Shown here: in pieces, positions 28,913-38,878 of the stretch | Numbering within the stretch: the stretch's first letter is position 1 | How the letters are laid out: the number at the start of each line of letters is the position of its first letter | From: an uncultured Candidatus Thioglobus sp. | GTDB taxonomy: Bacteria; Pseudomonadota; Gammaproteobacteria; PS1; Pseudothioglobaceae | Reading direction: 5' to 3' | NCBI GenBank assembly: GCA_905182815.1 | Contig: CAJJCX010000001.1 | Location: 248,001-312,000, forward strand | Length of the DNA stretch: 64,000 nucleotides | Translations under genes and position numbers: made by a program | The notes under the pieces: generated by a model | Told to the model about the DNA's origin: nothing | Database searches by the model: none | The model's input: only the letters and a program-made list of their open reading frames with translations

Positions 28913-30410
28913 ATGAATAAAATTTACGATATTTTTATTGTTGGCGGTGGCATTAATGGATGTGGTATTGCTAGAGACGCAGCAAGTAGGGGCTATAGCG
29001 TATCTCTTGCTGAAAAAAATGATCTATCAAGTGGCACATCATCAGCTTCATCAAAGTTAATTCATGGCGGATTACGATACCTTGAAAATTATGAGTTCCT
29101 ACTTGTAAGAAAAGCTCTAAAGGAACGCGATACATTGCTTAATATTGCTCCACACATTGTTAAAGAGTCTAGGATAATTTTACCGCATCATAAAGGGCTT
29201 CGACCAGCATGGATATTGAAATTAGGGATGATGCTTTATGATAATCTTTACTTATCAAGCTTTATTAAGCGCTCAAAATCAATTGATATTTCATCTCATG
29301 AATCTCAAGGAGTTTTGTTAGATTCATATTCAAAAGGTTTTGAGTATTCAGATTGTTCAGCAGACGACTCAAGGCTAACCATTCTTAATGCAGTGGATGC
29401 TAAAAAATTTGGCGCTCATATCTCTACTAGAACTTTTGTTAATAAAATAGAACAAATTGATAATATTTGGGAAATTCAAACAACAAATTCTTTATCAGGA
29501 GAAAGTCAGACTGTTAAAGCTAAAGTTGTTATAAATGCAACGGGCCCATGGGTAGATACTTTTTTAAAAGATAGTTATCGAAAAATCAAATGATAAAAAT
29601 ATTAGACTAGTTAAAGGTAGTCATATAGTTCTAAAAAAAATATTTAATCACGACTATTCTTATATCTTTCAAAATGCTGATGGCCGAATATTCTTTGCAA
29701 TTCCGTGGGAGGGAGAGTTTACATTTATAGGCACAACTGACGTTGATTTCAATGAAGACATTGATGACATTTCAGCTTCAGAGGCTGAGATTAGCTACAT
29801 CATTGAATCGGCAAATGAGTATTTTAATAATAAAATATCTAGAGGTGATGTTGTTAGTAGCTGGAGTGGTGTTCGTCCACTGTTTGAAAATGGTGGCCAG
29901 AAAGCTCAGAAAGTATCACGTGATTATGTCATTAGAGAGGATAGTCGGGTTGATGATAGTGCACTAGTTAACGTTTTTGGAGGCAAACTTACAACTTTTA
30001 GACAGCTTTCAGAAGACGTTGTCGACCTAATTGAGTCAATCATTGGCCATAAAAAACCATCATCAACAAGTAAAAATCATTTGCCAGGCGGCAACTTTAA
30101 AGCAATTGATAAAGAAGCTTTAATTCATGACCTGAGTAAAAAGTATGATTATCTGGATTTAGACTATCTTGAGCGTCTCTTTAATTTGTATGGTACAAGG
30201 GCAGGGTTAGTTTTAAGCAAGGTTTTTGCGATTGGCGATTTAGGACTTAATTTTGGTAAAAGTTTGTACCAAGTAGAGGTTGATTATTTAATGCAAGAGG
30301 AGTTTGCCCTCACTCCAGAAGACATAACTGAGAGACGCACAAAGCTTTATTTATTTTTTGATGAAAATAATTTAAAAGAGTTGGGTAAATACATGGAAAA
30401 AAATAGGTAA
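28913..30410 (+). pseudogene. glpD: Glycerol-3-phosphate dehydrogenase, FAD-linked (one single-base frameshift as read; probably intact)
   Basis: Oxidises glycerol 3-phosphate to DHAP with electrons to quinone. The N-terminal FAD site GGGINGCGIARDAA (residues 9-22) and SSKLIHGGLRYLENYEF are intact. The frame stops at 29593 but continues one frame over as KNIRLVKGSHIVL, FAIPWEGEFTFIGTTD, SWSGVRPLF and NVFGGKLTTFRQL, ending at 30410. Removing one A from the run CGAAAAATC (29580-29587) joins the parts into 498 residues, the usual GlpD length. It is followed by glpK and lies between the galactoside and kinase/aldolase clusters. Confidence 0.88.
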
Positions 30411-30462
30411 TATTTACAAATAATTAATTGATTATTAAGAACATAAATAGAGTGAAAACAAT

Positions 30463-31962
30463 ATGACAAATTCTAAAAAATATATATTATCTATTGATCA
30501 AGGTACAACTTCATCTAGAGGTGTTTTATTTGACTCAGAGTATCAAATTGCAGCCATAGGCCAAAAAGAATTTACTCAATTTTTTCCAAATTCAGGATGG
30601 GTTGAGCATGACCCAGAAGAGATTTGGCTTTCAACTCTGGAGAGCTGTAATATTGCCATCAAAGAGGCCGAAATAGAGCCCAATCAAATCATCTCTATAG
30701 GAATTACTAATCAGCGTGAAACAACGGTTGTTTGGGATAAAGATACAGGTAAGCCGATATATAATGCAATAGTTTGGCAAGACAGGAGAACCTCAGATCA
30801 ATGCAAAGGTTTACGGGAACAAGGTCATGAGACTATAGTTACTAAAAAAACTGGACTATTACTTGATCCATATTTTTGCGCTACTAAAATTGCCTGGATT
30901 CTTGATAATGTTGAGGGTGCAAGAGAAAAAGCAAATTCTGATAAATTAGCTTTTGGTACTATCGATAGTTTTCTATTGTGGCGATTAAGCGATAAAAGAG
31001 TTCACTCAACTGATGCTACTAACGCCTCTAGAACTCTTTTGTACAATATTCATGAAGGGTGTTGGGATGAGGATTTGCTAAAGCTTTTTAATATTCCAAA
31101 ATCGATTCTGCCAATTGTTTGTGATAGTGCGGCAAACTTTGGTAGGGCTCACAAGTCTTTTTTTGGATCTGAAATACCTATTTCTAGTTTAATTGGTGAT
31201 CAGCCTTCCGCTCTTGTTGGTCAGGCATGCTTTGAACCAGGAATGGTTAAATCGACCTATGGAACCGGATGTTTTGTTTTAATAAATACTGGAGACAAGC
31301 CAGTTCAATCAAAAAATAAATTACTAACAACTATCGCCTTTCAAATTAACAATAAGCCTTGCTATGCGCTTGAGGGGTCAATATTTGTTGCAGGTGCGGC
31401 TATTCAATGGCTTCGCGACGATCTAAAATTCATAGAGTCAGCTGAAGAATCAGAGCAGCTTGCGATTCAAGCCGACCCGAACCAAGATGTGTATTTGGTT
31501 CCAGCATTTGTTGGGCTGGGGGCTCCTTATTGGGATCCTGATTGTAGAGGAGCGCTATATGGCCTTACAAGAAGCACAGGGCCTGCTGAGATTACAAAAG
31601 CAGCGCTAGAGTCGGTGTGTTATCAGACATCAGACCTTTTGACAGCAATTTCGAAAGATTTGAGTGAAAATGAGTTAACTACTATTAGAGTAGATGGCGG
31701 TATGGCGGCATCAAATTGGACCATGCAGATGCTTTCAGATCTTCTTAATTTACCAGTTGACAGGCCAAAAAATCTAGAGACAACTGCTTTGGGTGCTGCA
31801 TATTTAGCAGGAATGCAGGTAGGTTTTTATCCTCCAATTGAGGAGTTTGCTAAGTCATGGAAGTCTGAGAGCCAATTTAATTCTAAAATGCCTAAAGCTG
31901 AGAGGCAAAAAAAATTATCTGGATGGAAAGATGCAGTTGGCAGAACTCTAACAAATAAGTAG
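30463..31962 (+). CDS. glpK: Glycerol kinase
   Basis: Makes glycerol 3-phosphate from glycerol and ATP. The 499-residue FGGY kinase starts [15 protein letters not shown] (phosphate loop), has [13 protein letters not shown] near residue 84, [13 protein letters not shown] near 186, [10 protein letters not shown] near 266 and GLGAPYWDP near 351. It lies 52 bases after glpD. No glpF facilitator is seen, which suggests that glycerol arrives as part of a glycoside and is released inside the cell, or that it diffuses in. Confidence 0.95.
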   Translation: MTNSKKYILSIDQGTTSSRGVLFDSEYQIAAIGQKEFTQFFPNSGWVEHDPEEIWLSTLESCNIAIKEAEIEPNQIISIGITNQRETTVVWDKDTGKPIYNAIVWQDRRTSDQCKGLREQGHETIVTKKTGLLLDPYFCATKIAWILDNVEGAREKANSDKLAFGTIDSFLLWRLSDKRVHSTDATNASRTLLYNIHEGCWDEDLLKLFNIPKSILPIVCDSAANFGRAHKSFFGSEIPISSLIGDQPSALVGQACFEPGMVKSTYGTGCFVLINTGDKPVQSKNKLLTTIAFQINNKPCYALEGSIFVAGAAIQWLRDDLKFIESAEESEQLAIQADPNQDVYLVPAFVGLGAPYWDPDCRGALYGLTRSTGPAEITKAALESVCYQTSDLLTAISKDLSENELTTIRVDGGMAASNWTMQMLSDLLNLPVDRPKNLETTALGAAYLAGMQVGFYPPIEEFAKSWKSESQFNSKMPKAERQKKLSGWKDAVGRTLTNK

Positions 31963-32033
31963 TTAATTTCATTAACTAATGCTATTAAAATATATAGCTG
32001 GCTTAATCAATTGAGATTCATTATAGGAAACGT

Positions 32034-32945
32034 ATGATAATTTGTGTTGGACCAATCTTTTTAGATAGAGTTGTAAAGATTGATAGCTTTCCTAAAAAAC
32101 CAATAAAACTTGTTGCAAAAGGGCTGGAAAAGAGACTCGGTGGCCCAGCTGCAGTGGCTAGCTTTGCTGTTAATATTCTTGGCGAAAGTTCTGAGTTTGT
32201 TAGTCGCTTTGGTGATGATGATGCTGCTGAATTTCTCCAGTCTGAACTGAATGAATATAATATTAATTTTGCAAAATCGATTATTGTAAAGGGCGCGCTT
32301 TCATCTCAGAGTCATATTTTTGAAGACAAACATGGCGAAAGAATGCTTGCAGTTTTTAATGAGAAAAAACTATTAGATGAAAAAATACTCCCTAACTTTA
32401 ATTTTAAAAACGACCAAACCTATTTAATTGATGCGCACTGGATTGAGGCGGCTCATTATGTGGCAAAAAATACGCACGATCGTGGCATTAATTGCGTTGT
32501 GGATTTGGATAATTTTTCTAAAAATAAAACAATTGAAGAGATTATTAATTATTCATCTCATCCTATTTTCTCAGAAACTGGTTTGTTGGAATATACAAGT
32601 GATGAATCTATAATTGATTCTTTAAAAAGTCTATATAACAATAATAATAAGTTTTATGCAGTTACGCTCGGCCCTAAAGGCGTCTATTGGATTGACAAAG
32701 GTAAGATTTATCATTGCGCAGCGCCAAAAGTAAAGGTAGTCGAAACTAATGGAGCAGGTGACGTATTTCATGGTGCTTTTGTTAGATTTATTCATGCTAA
32801 TAAAACAATACAAGAGTCAATAGAATTGGCAACACTAGCCGCATCTCTAAAATGCACTAGAAGGGGCGGTATCCGTGCAATACCAAGCTTCAATGAACTT
32901 ATTAAATTCTCACATCAATTTAAACTAACAACGAAAATAAAATAA
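32034..32945 (+). CDS. PfkB-family sugar kinase, resembling sulfofructose kinase YihV
   Basis: ATP-dependent kinase of 303 residues. PfkB motifs are GGPAAVASFA near 37 and the C-terminal ETNGAGDVFHGAF (catalytic Asp near 244). Features shared, from memory, with E. coli YihV (6-deoxy-6-sulfofructose kinase) are the N-terminal CVGPIFLDR, a Lys followed by VA, LSSQSHIFEDKHGER, FSETGL and SLKCTRRGGIRAIPS. The Arg of YihV's VRWHD segment appears as His (AHW) here. Together with the aldolase at 36329 it suggests phosphorylation of a sulfosugar or related ketose before cleavage. AGGAAA precedes ATG 32034. The substrate is inferred; a tagatose- or fructose-type kinase is the main alternative. Confidence 0.75.
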   Translation: MIICVGPIFLDRVVKIDSFPKKPIKLVAKGLEKRLGGPAAVASFAVNILGESSEFVSRFGDDDAAEFLQSELNEYNINFAKSIIVKGALSSQSHIFEDKHGERMLAVFNEKKLLDEKILPNFNFKNDQTYLIDAHWIEAAHYVAKNTHDRGINCVVDLDNFSKNKTIEEIINYSSHPIFSETGLLEYTSDESIIDSLKSLYNNNNKFYAVTLGPKGVYWIDKGKIYHCAAPKVKVVETNGAGDVFHGAFVRFIHANKTIQESIELATLAASLKCTRRGGIRAIPSFNELIKFSHQFKLTTKIK

Positions 32946-32947
32946 CT

Positions 32948-33874
32948 ATGAAAAAAATATTAATTACTGAATTTATGGAGCAGGACAGTGTCGACAGTAT
33001 TTCTGAGGTGTTTGATGTAGTATATGACCCAAGTCTTCATGAAAATATAGAAAGCTTAGGCTTACAAATAGTTTTGGTTGACGCGGTAATTGTTAGAAAT
33101 AAAACGCAACTGACTGAAGCGCTGCTTTTGAAGGCTAATAATTTGAAGTTTATAGGGCGTTTAGGTGTAGGTTTAGACAATATTGATACGAACTATTGTT
33201 TAAATAATAATATTTATGTACAGCCTGCAACCGGAATGAATGCTGATTCAGTTGCTGAATATGTTATGGCTTGTGCGCTTTCTTTGTTAAAAAATATACC
33301 TATTTCTCATAGTGGAACTGTTTCTGGTCAGTGGCCCAGAACGTCAGTTGAATCAAGAGAGTTGGGAGGTAAAACTTTAGGCTTGCTTGGCTTTGGTGTT
33401 ATTGGTAAGAAAGTTAGTCGATTAGCTCAAGTTTTTGGTGCAAAAGTTATTGCTTATGACCCATTTGTCATTTCATCTGATGCTGATAATCTGGGTGTTA
33501 CATTGACTTCACAAGAGGAGCTTTTTAGGCTTTCTGATGTTATATCAATTCACCTGCCTCTTACTGATGAAACTAGGGGTCTAATGAACTCAGGCTCTTT
33601 TAATAAGATGAAGAAAACTCCAATTATTATTAATTCATCAAGAGGCTCAATTATTAATGAAAATGACCTTTTAAAGGCTTATAAAGAAAAATTAATTGGT
33701 GGTTTTGCGCTTGATGTTTACAACACGGAGCCAGTAACAGCAGAGTTTTATAAAGAGATTACCAGCTCTATGAATTGTATTCTAACACCTCATACTTCTG
33801 GCGTTACAGTTGAATCAAATATAAGAGTAAGTCAGTTTATAGCTGAAAAGGTTGTTAAGTTTTTATCAGACTAA
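32948..33874 (+). CDS. D-isomer 2-hydroxyacid dehydrogenase, SlcC/SerA-like
   Basis: NAD-dependent 2-hydroxyacid dehydrogenase of 308 residues. The N-terminus ILITEFMEQDSVDSI with VIVRNKTQL and GRLGVGLDNID resembles, from memory, (S)-sulfolactate dehydrogenase SlcC and its relatives more than classical SerA. The nucleotide loop is GLLGFGVIGKKV (about residues 144-155), and catalytic residues lie in INSSRGS (Arg), DVYNTEP (Glu) and LTPHTSG (His). It follows the YihV-like kinase by two bases. If the cluster handles sulfosugars, it could convert sulfolactate to sulfopyruvate; another hydroxyacid is equally possible. It ends overlapping the convergent oxidoreductase gene by four bases. Confidence 0.75.
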   Translation: MKKILITEFMEQDSVDSISEVFDVVYDPSLHENIESLGLQIVLVDAVIVRNKTQLTEALLLKANNLKFIGRLGVGLDNIDTNYCLNNNIYVQPATGMNADSVAEYVMACALSLLKNIPISHSGTVSGQWPRTSVESRELGGKTLGLLGFGVIGKKVSRLAQVFGAKVIAYDPFVISSDADNLGVTLTSQEELFRLSDVISIHLPLTDETRGLMNSGSFNKMKKTPIIINSSRGSIINENDLLKAYKEKLIGGFALDVYNTEPVTAEFYKEITSSMNCILTPHTSGVTVESNIRVSQFIAEKVVKFLSD

Positions 33875-34959
33875 AGATTAAACTCGCTCATTTGAACAAC
33901 CCTACCTTCTTTGATAGAAATTTCAGCCGCCTCTCCGATTGCAACAGCAATGAGGCCGTCATTTAGTGACACTTCAGGCTTAGTATTGTTGCGAATAGCG
34001 TTAATAAATGATTGGTGTTCATAGTATGTAGAGCCATGGTGGTTGCCAGCTTCAAGAATTTTGGGATCTACAGCTATAGTTTCTTTTAATGCCGGGGTAA
34101 TTTCTCTGAGGCCAATTCTAATATCTGAACTGGCAATGCCTGATTTATTGGATGGTACTTCTGTTTCAACCTTTCCTAAAGTTCCAACTGCACACAATTC
34201 TTCTTGAAATTCTGAATTTTCAGCGAACATGCAAAGATCTAGGAATGCTCTAACTCCATTTTCAAAATCGACAATTACAAAAGCATTGTCAAGAATATCT
34301 GGCACCATTCCATCATATTTCTCATTCAAATGATTTACATCTTGATTGCCACTTGCATAGACTTTCAAGGGCTCACTCTGCGCTATTAATCTCATTAAAT
34401 CAAAGAAGTGACAACATTTTTCAACTAAGGTTCCACCCGTTTTTATTGCAAAACGATTCCAGTCATCAACTTTATGCAAGAAAGGAAATCGATGCTCTCG
34501 TATAGACAGCATTTTTAAATTGCCAATTGTTTTATTATGAATCTCTTGAATCATTCTTTGGACAGGCGGCATATATCGATATTCCATAGCGGTCCAAATG
34601 ATGCCGGGATAATCAATAGCAAGCCTCTCAAACTCTTTACAGTCTTCAACAGTCGTGCATAAAGGCTTTTCGATTAATAGGTGTGCTTTGGTTTTGATTA
34701 AGGCTCTTAAGACCTCTATATGGGTAAAGTTCGGCGTTGCAATAATGTAAGCATCTACGATATTTGCTTGGATAAGATCCTCGTAGTTATCAAAAATTTC
34801 AACTTTATTTTTTAATAAATCGAGGCACTCTTTAATAGATTTTTCACTAGTATCGCAAAGTGCAACAACTTCTGCATCTTCTATAATTTCAACATTATGT
34901 ATGTGCTCTTGGCCCATACATCCTGCGCCAATAATTGCATATTTAATTTTGCTCGTCAT
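33871..34959 (-). CDS. Gfo/Idh/MocA-family NAD-dependent oxidoreductase
   Basis: The 362-residue protein has an N-terminal Rossmann fold (YAIIGAGCMGQEHIHNV, residues 7-23), the family EKPLCTTVEDC at about 97-107 and a C-terminal alpha/beta domain with GGTLVEKCCHFFDL near 173 (catalytic Lys/His region). It is the last gene of a three-gene - strand operon with overlapping ends. Members include inositol and glucose dehydrogenases, and also NAD-dependent glycosidases, among them (as I recall) the GH188 sulfoquinovosidases. In this context the last is an attractive but unproven role: release of sulfoquinovose and glycerol from sulfoquinovosylglycerol. Confidence 0.75.
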   Translation of the reverse strand: MTSKIKYAIIGAGCMGQEHIHNVEIIEDAEVVALCDTSEKSIKECLDLLKNKVEIFDNYEDLIQANIVDAYIIATPNFTHIEVLRALIKTKAHLLIEKPLCTTVEDCKEFERLAIDYPGIIWTAMEYRYMPPVQRMIQEIHNKTIGNLKMLSIREHRFPFLHKVDDWNRFAIKTGGTLVEKCCHFFDLMRLIAQSEPLKVYASGNQDVNHLNEKYDGMVPDILDNAFVIVDFENGVRAFLDLCMFAENSEFQEELCAVGTLGKVETEVPSNKSGIASSDIRIGLREITPALKETIAVDPKILEAGNHHGSTYYEHQSFINAIRNNTKPEVSLNDGLIAVAIGEAAEISIKEGRVVQMSEFNL

Positions 34960-36332
34960 AGTGTATAAGTTGGAATATTCATTTTATTACCAAAATGAAT
35001 AAGCTTATCAGATACATCTCCATAAGTAAAAGCGACATGATGCTCAAGGCCACCTTTAAACATTTGCTGAGCTTTAAGTGCGCTATCATCGCCCAAGCTA
35101 ATTACACCTGATGTTCCTGAAAAAGAGTTTGGTCTATCTATAACAGACGCCTTTAAAACAAAAAATTGAAGTTTATTTTGAGCTTTTGAAACTCTAAAAA
35201 TAGTTATCTCACCTTTTTTAAGACTAAAGTCATGAAGGAGTGGTTTTTTTCTATTAGAGTGAATGCCAGACTTAGCTGTGCCTTCTTTTGCCATGCTGAT
35301 TGGTGCTAAGCCGCAATGCCAAAACACTAAAGAATTGTCTGCTTTGTCAACATCTACAATATCTACGAGAAGGGAGGGGCTATCATTCATTTGATTTAGT
35401 ATGTTGCAGCTGATACCTCCAAGAACATCTGCTTCACAGGCGCAGCTTACTTTTTTCTCATTCATCATTGCCATTGGGCCGCAAGAAGCACAGCCATATT
35501 CTGTAAAAGTCTCTGGCCAGCATCGAATAGCGAAGGCATCAAGATTATGCTTGTCTTTCAAACCCTCTAGGCCATGAAAGATTGAAATACTTTTGTCAAA
35601 CTCATCCTGAACAAGCTCTTCAGTGCCTTGAAGGTAGCCAGAAATGGTATTTTTTGTAGACGCAATTGTGTCTTTACCAACATTTTTTGCTTCATCAAAT
35701 AAATCATCAAGCTCAAGGTTTATTAAAGAAACATTGAGCTTATTGGTGACCTCATCTTGATCATAATCACAGGTATCAAAGCCTTCTGGTCTTGTTCCAA
35801 TAATTCCAATAGTTTGTTTGTCAATTGTGTAGTTAAAATCCATTTGATCATTACTAATAACTGCTTTATTCCATGAAACTTGAGTGTTATTATTTTCTGA
35901 ATTAATAAATTCTATAAATGATTTTTCATTGGCTTTATCATCATCTTCCATAATGATGAAGTCAGGAAAAATATTATTTTTAATTAAAGAGTGAGTTCCA
36001 AGGTTGAGGCCACAGATTGAGTTCAGCCTTAGTCTTCCCCCCGTTCTTGGCTCAGGAAATGAAACAATACAAATTGGTTTATTGATTACTTTAGAAAAAT
36101 TTAATATAAATTTTGCATCAGTAAAAGTTGTTTGAAAAAGGAAAACTTTTTCGCATTCATTGCTTTTAAAAAAATCTAGTGCTTCATTTGCAATTTCATC
36201 GTTTGTAATTAACTGGTCAAAGCCAATTATTTCTGATGTTATAGACTCTAAAAGACCTTTAGCTTGTTTAAATTTAGATTGAGCAAACTCAACATCAAAG
36301 GTTTCTCTTGCCAGGGATAAGTAACCAATCAT
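34956..36332 (-). CDS. L-fucose/L-arabinose isomerase-like protein
   Basis: Probable aldose-ketose isomerase of 458 residues. It resembles the FucI/AraA fold: an N-terminal part with CIVSFPEPRTGGRLRLNSICG near 93-113, a central IRCWPETFTEYGCASCGPMA (about 262-281) with the Glu that normally binds metal, and a C-terminal VFWHCGLAPISMA and GGLEHHVAF. It overlaps its neighbours by four bases on each side, so it works with the aldolase and oxidoreductase. The chain aldose, ketose, ketose phosphate, aldolase fits, with this gene as the aldose isomerase, possibly for sulfoquinovose. I do not recognise a characterised close homologue. Confidence 0.65.
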   Translation of the reverse strand: MIGYLSLARETFDVEFAQSKFKQAKGLLESITSEIIGFDQLITNDEIANEALDFFKSNECEKVFLFQTTFTDAKFILNFSKVINKPICIVSFPEPRTGGRLRLNSICGLNLGTHSLIKNNIFPDFIIMEDDDKANEKSFIEFINSENNNTQVSWNKAVISNDQMDFNYTIDKQTIGIIGTRPEGFDTCDYDQDEVTNKLNVSLINLELDDLFDEAKNVGKDTIASTKNTISGYLQGTEELVQDEFDKSISIFHGLEGLKDKHNLDAFAIRCWPETFTEYGCASCGPMAMMNEKKVSCACEADVLGGISCNILNQMNDSPSLLVDIVDVDKADNSLVFWHCGLAPISMAKEGTAKSGIHSNRKKPLLHDFSLKKGEITIFRVSKAQNKLQFFVLKASVIDRPNSFSGTSGVISLGDDSALKAQQMFKGGLEHHVAFTYGDVSDKLIHFGNKMNIPTYTL

Positions 36333-37348
36333 TTAAAACCTCCAAAATTCTTAGTAAAGTTTTCAGGTTCTTGAATTTTAAAGCCTTTCTTAAAGTAATC
36401 TTTAAGGGAATAGGCTTTTCGTGCAGTCAAGTCGTTTAGCTTGTTAATATAACTCACTGACTCAGTTTTTAATCCTTTATCCACATTTTCGATGTTTGGG
36501 TAGTTCTTAAAGGCATCTAACCAGATTGTTCTTCCGGCTAAGTAACCTGAAGCGCCATTTTGATAGGCTAGCTCAAGGCATTTATAAAATGATGTTTTTC
36601 CCATCCCAGAAGAAAGAACAACCCATGGCTTATTGTTTGTAGCTTTGGCTAGGTTTTTAAATGCATCCTCTGTTTCTTTTGAAATATCACCCTCTAGATC
36701 ATTGCTATCAACTGGAGACTCTAATTTAAATATATCAACCTTATATTTTTCTTTTGCAAACTCTTTGACGCTATCAATAACATGTTGAGATTTTTTTTGT
36801 TTTTGTTCAATGTATTCTTTAGTGTGGTGGTCATCGTCTTGAAAGGGATACACAAGTAGCTCTAGTAAGAAGGGAATACTGTATTTTTCACACTCTTCAC
36901 CAATCCTTTGAACGTATTGTTGTTGATATTCAAGAGATTTTTTTTCAGCATCAGGGCGGTACCAAGCAAGAACTTTGACGGCATCTCCGCCAGCCTTTTT
37001 AATTTTTTCAACACTCCAGTTATCTATGTCACTTGAATATCGACCCTGGAGAGTTTCTTTAAAATCATGCTCTTCAAGGGTTATTACAAGGCCTTTAGAG
37101 TTATTATGTTGCAAGAGGTTTGGAATCGAATAGTGAGGATCCATTAGTATTGCTGTCGCTAAATGAGACAGGTTTGATGTAATCAATTTTTTACATTCTA
37201 CTACTTCCTCATAGCTGTGCTTTCTTCCCTTAGCTGATGAGATGATATTAAATATAGGCGGTCTTTGGTCCACAGCGAGCATTTGAAAGTGGCTATTGTC
37301 CGTACAAAGTTTCTTTAAATGTATTAGCTTTCCAAGGTTTTGATTCAT
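36329..37348 (-). CDS. Class I aldolase of the LacD/YihT type
   Basis: Probable ketose (bis)phosphate aldolase of 339 residues. Visible parts are FQMLAVDQRPP near residues 21-31, the Schiff-base Lys in VDIFKLESPVD near 203, VVLSSGM near 244 and GASGYLAGRTIW near 265. These correspond to tagatose-1,6-bisphosphate aldolase LacD and sulfofructose-1-phosphate aldolase YihT (which has GASGFLAGRAVW, from memory). With the YihV-like kinase it would form the split step giving DHAP and a C3 (sulfo)aldehyde. It is the first gene of the - strand operon; its start faces the ABC operon at 37544 across a shared regulatory region. Tagatose bisphosphate is the main alternative substrate. Confidence 0.75.
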   Translation of the reverse strand: MNQNLGKLIHLKKLCTDNSHFQMLAVDQRPPIFNIISSAKGRKHSYEEVVECKKLITSNLSHLATAILMDPHYSIPNLLQHNNSKGLVITLEEHDFKETLQGRYSSDIDNWSVEKIKKAGGDAVKVLAWYRPDAEKKSLEYQQQYVQRIGEECEKYSIPFLLELLVYPFQDDDHHTKEYIEQKQKKSQHVIDSVKEFAKEKYKVDIFKLESPVDSNDLEGDISKETEDAFKNLAKATNNKPWVVLSSGMGKTSFYKCLELAYQNGASGYLAGRTIWLDAFKNYPNIENVDKGLKTESVSYINKLNDLTARKAYSLKDYFKKGFKIQEPENFTKNFGGFK

Positions 37349-37394
37349 TATTTTTCTATTATTAATTTCAAAAAAAAGTTTTAAAATACAGTAA

Positions 37395-37411
37395 GTTTCA
37401 TATAGTGAGAC
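37395..37411. promoter_or_regulatory. IclR-type operator dyad between aldolase and ABC operon
   Basis: GTTTCATATAGTGAGAC is identical at 14 of 17 positions to the perfect dyad at 14772-14788, with the same TATAG spacer. Its centre lies 58 bases upstream of TATACT 37461, matching the 57-base distance at the first operon. It is also placed to affect the divergent aldolase operon. Confidence 0.6.
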
Positions 37412-37437
37412 CTAGGTTCAATTTACTTTAGTTTATT

Positions 37438-37466
37438 TTACTGATATATATCAATTCATGTATACT
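37438..37466 (+). promoter_or_regulatory. Promoter of the second ABC operon
   Basis: TATACT (37461-37466) within TGTATACT, with a poor -35 (TTACTG, 37438-37443, 17-base spacing). The weak -35 plus an upstream dyad fits activator dependence. Confidence 0.45.
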
Positions 37467-37543
37467 CGAATTTCATTAAATTTATTGTTCGTTTAAATTT
37501 GATAGAAAAAGATAATTTTTTAAAATAACTATTGGAGAGAGAT

Positions 37544-38794
37544 ATGAAAAAAAGTATTTTATTGGCATCGTTTCTAGCCATCTCATCGTTTAGTGTCAAC
37601 GCTGCAGAAATTAAGTTTGTCTGCTACCAAGATGCTAATGAGTGTGATGTTTTGCAACAGATGTCTTCAATCTGGGAGAGCTCAACTGGAAATACAGTAA
37701 ATTTTGAAATTGTTGGTTATGATGTTGTGAGAGATCAACTTGAAAACCAACTAGAGGCAGGTTCTGCTCCAGACGTTGCGCGTGTTACAAACTTAGGTGG
37801 ACTTAATCAATATTATCTTGATTTGACTCCTTATGTAGATGCTGCAAAATGGGAAGAAAACTATGGTGCTACCTTGCCATGGTATAGAAAACCATCTGGC
37901 GATAACGGTATTTATGGCTGGCAAGCTCAGCTAACGGTTACTGGTCCATATGTAAACGTTACTATGTTTGAAGATGCTGGTGTTGATATGCCTGAGGAAG
38001 GAGCTTCATGGGATGATTGGGCTGATGCCTTAAGAGTAGTTAAATCAGAGCTTGGCTTGACTGCTGGACTTGCAATGGATAGAACAGCTCATAGATGGGC
38101 TGGACCTGCATTCTCATACGGGGCTAAATTCCATGAAAATGGCGTTCCTATTTTAGTTGATGATGGCTTTAGAGCTTTTGCTGAAACATTTGTTGGATGG
38201 CATAAAGAGGGCTTAATGCCTGCTGAAGGATGGCCTGCTGGTGGAGGAACTGCTTATAAAAATGCAGCACCTCTTTTCCTTGACGGAACTGTAGCTATGC
38301 ACATGTCAGGCTCTTGGATGCTTGGCAACTATGATGCAAACATCACTGATTTTGAGTGGAAAGTTGTTCCAATTCCATGTGGTTCTGGAGGCTGTGGAGC
38401 AATGCCAGGAGGTTCTGGAGTTGTTGCATTTAATTCATCTAAGCACCCTGAAGTTTCCGCTTCTTTCATTGACTTCTTGTCACAAGCTGGAAGAGCTGGT
38501 TTCTTTGCAGCTAACACTTCAAATATTACTGCACACCAAGGCCTTCAAAAGGCAGGTATTGATTATGATAGCGTGAGCCCAAGGGTTTCTGCAGGACTAT
38601 CAACTTTTGCAGCTAATGCGGGTAAAGCGGCTTCATCTACACCGCAAGCCTATTGGTTCCAAGGCTACAATAAGAACTTTGCCATTTATGGTATTGTTCC
38701 TGACTACATAACTAAAGCAATTACAGGTGAAATGAGCCTTGATGAAGCTTTGGCAGCGATTGATGCTGACGTAGCAGCAAAGATAGCTGAATAA
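37544..38794 (+). CDS. Family 1 sugar ABC binding protein, possible sulfoquinovosyl-glycoside binder
   Basis: Periplasmic binding protein of 416 residues with a signal peptide ending SSFSVNAAE (cleavage near residue 20). The mature part begins IKFVCYQDANECDVLQQM, and the protein contains GIYGWQAQLTVTGPYVNV and a Cys-containing CGSGGCGAMPGGSGV segment. Start ATG 37544 is chosen because GGAGAGA lies directly before it; a TTG four codons upstream is less likely. The gene heads a binding protein-permease-permease-ATPase operon, divergent from the aldolase-isomerase-oxidoreductase operon. That arrangement suggests import of the sugar those enzymes handle. The ligand cannot be read from the sequence. 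Confidence 0.88.
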   Translation: MKKSILLASFLAISSFSVNAAEIKFVCYQDANECDVLQQMSSIWESSTGNTVNFEIVGYDVVRDQLENQLEAGSAPDVARVTNLGGLNQYYLDLTPYVDAAKWEENYGATLPWYRKPSGDNGIYGWQAQLTVTGPYVNVTMFEDAGVDMPEEGASWDDWADALRVVKSELGLTAGLAMDRTAHRWAGPAFSYGAKFHENGVPILVDDGFRAFAETFVGWHKEGLMPAEGWPAGGGTAYKNAAPLFLDGTVAMHMSGSWMLGNYDANITDFEWKVVPIPCGSGGCGAMPGGSGVVAFNSSKHPEVSASFIDFLSQAGRAGFFAANTSNITAHQGLQKAGIDYDSVSPRVSAGLSTFAANAGKAASSTPQAYWFQGYNKNFAIYGIVPDYITKAITGEMSLDEALAAIDADVAAKIAE

Positions 38795-38825
38795 TAACTA
38801 TTCAGTTATACTGAAGTTATAAACT

Positions 38826-38853
38826 TTAAGGCCGTCTCTTGAGGCGGCCTTAA
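38826..38853 (+). terminator. Terminator-like hairpin after the binding-protein gene
   Basis: TTAAGGCCGTC pairs with GGCGGCCTTAA (11 bp, one G-T) around loop TCTTGA, followed by TTATATTTA. It lies between the binding-protein gene and the permease gene and probably limits read-through. Confidence 0.75.
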
Positions 38854-38878
38854 TTATATTTAAAATTCAACCCATAAA

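Noticed and set aside
29743-29967. Separate small gene within the glpD region
   Set aside because: The neighbouring frame encodes continuous GlpD sequence here, so this frame is a by-product of the frameshift.
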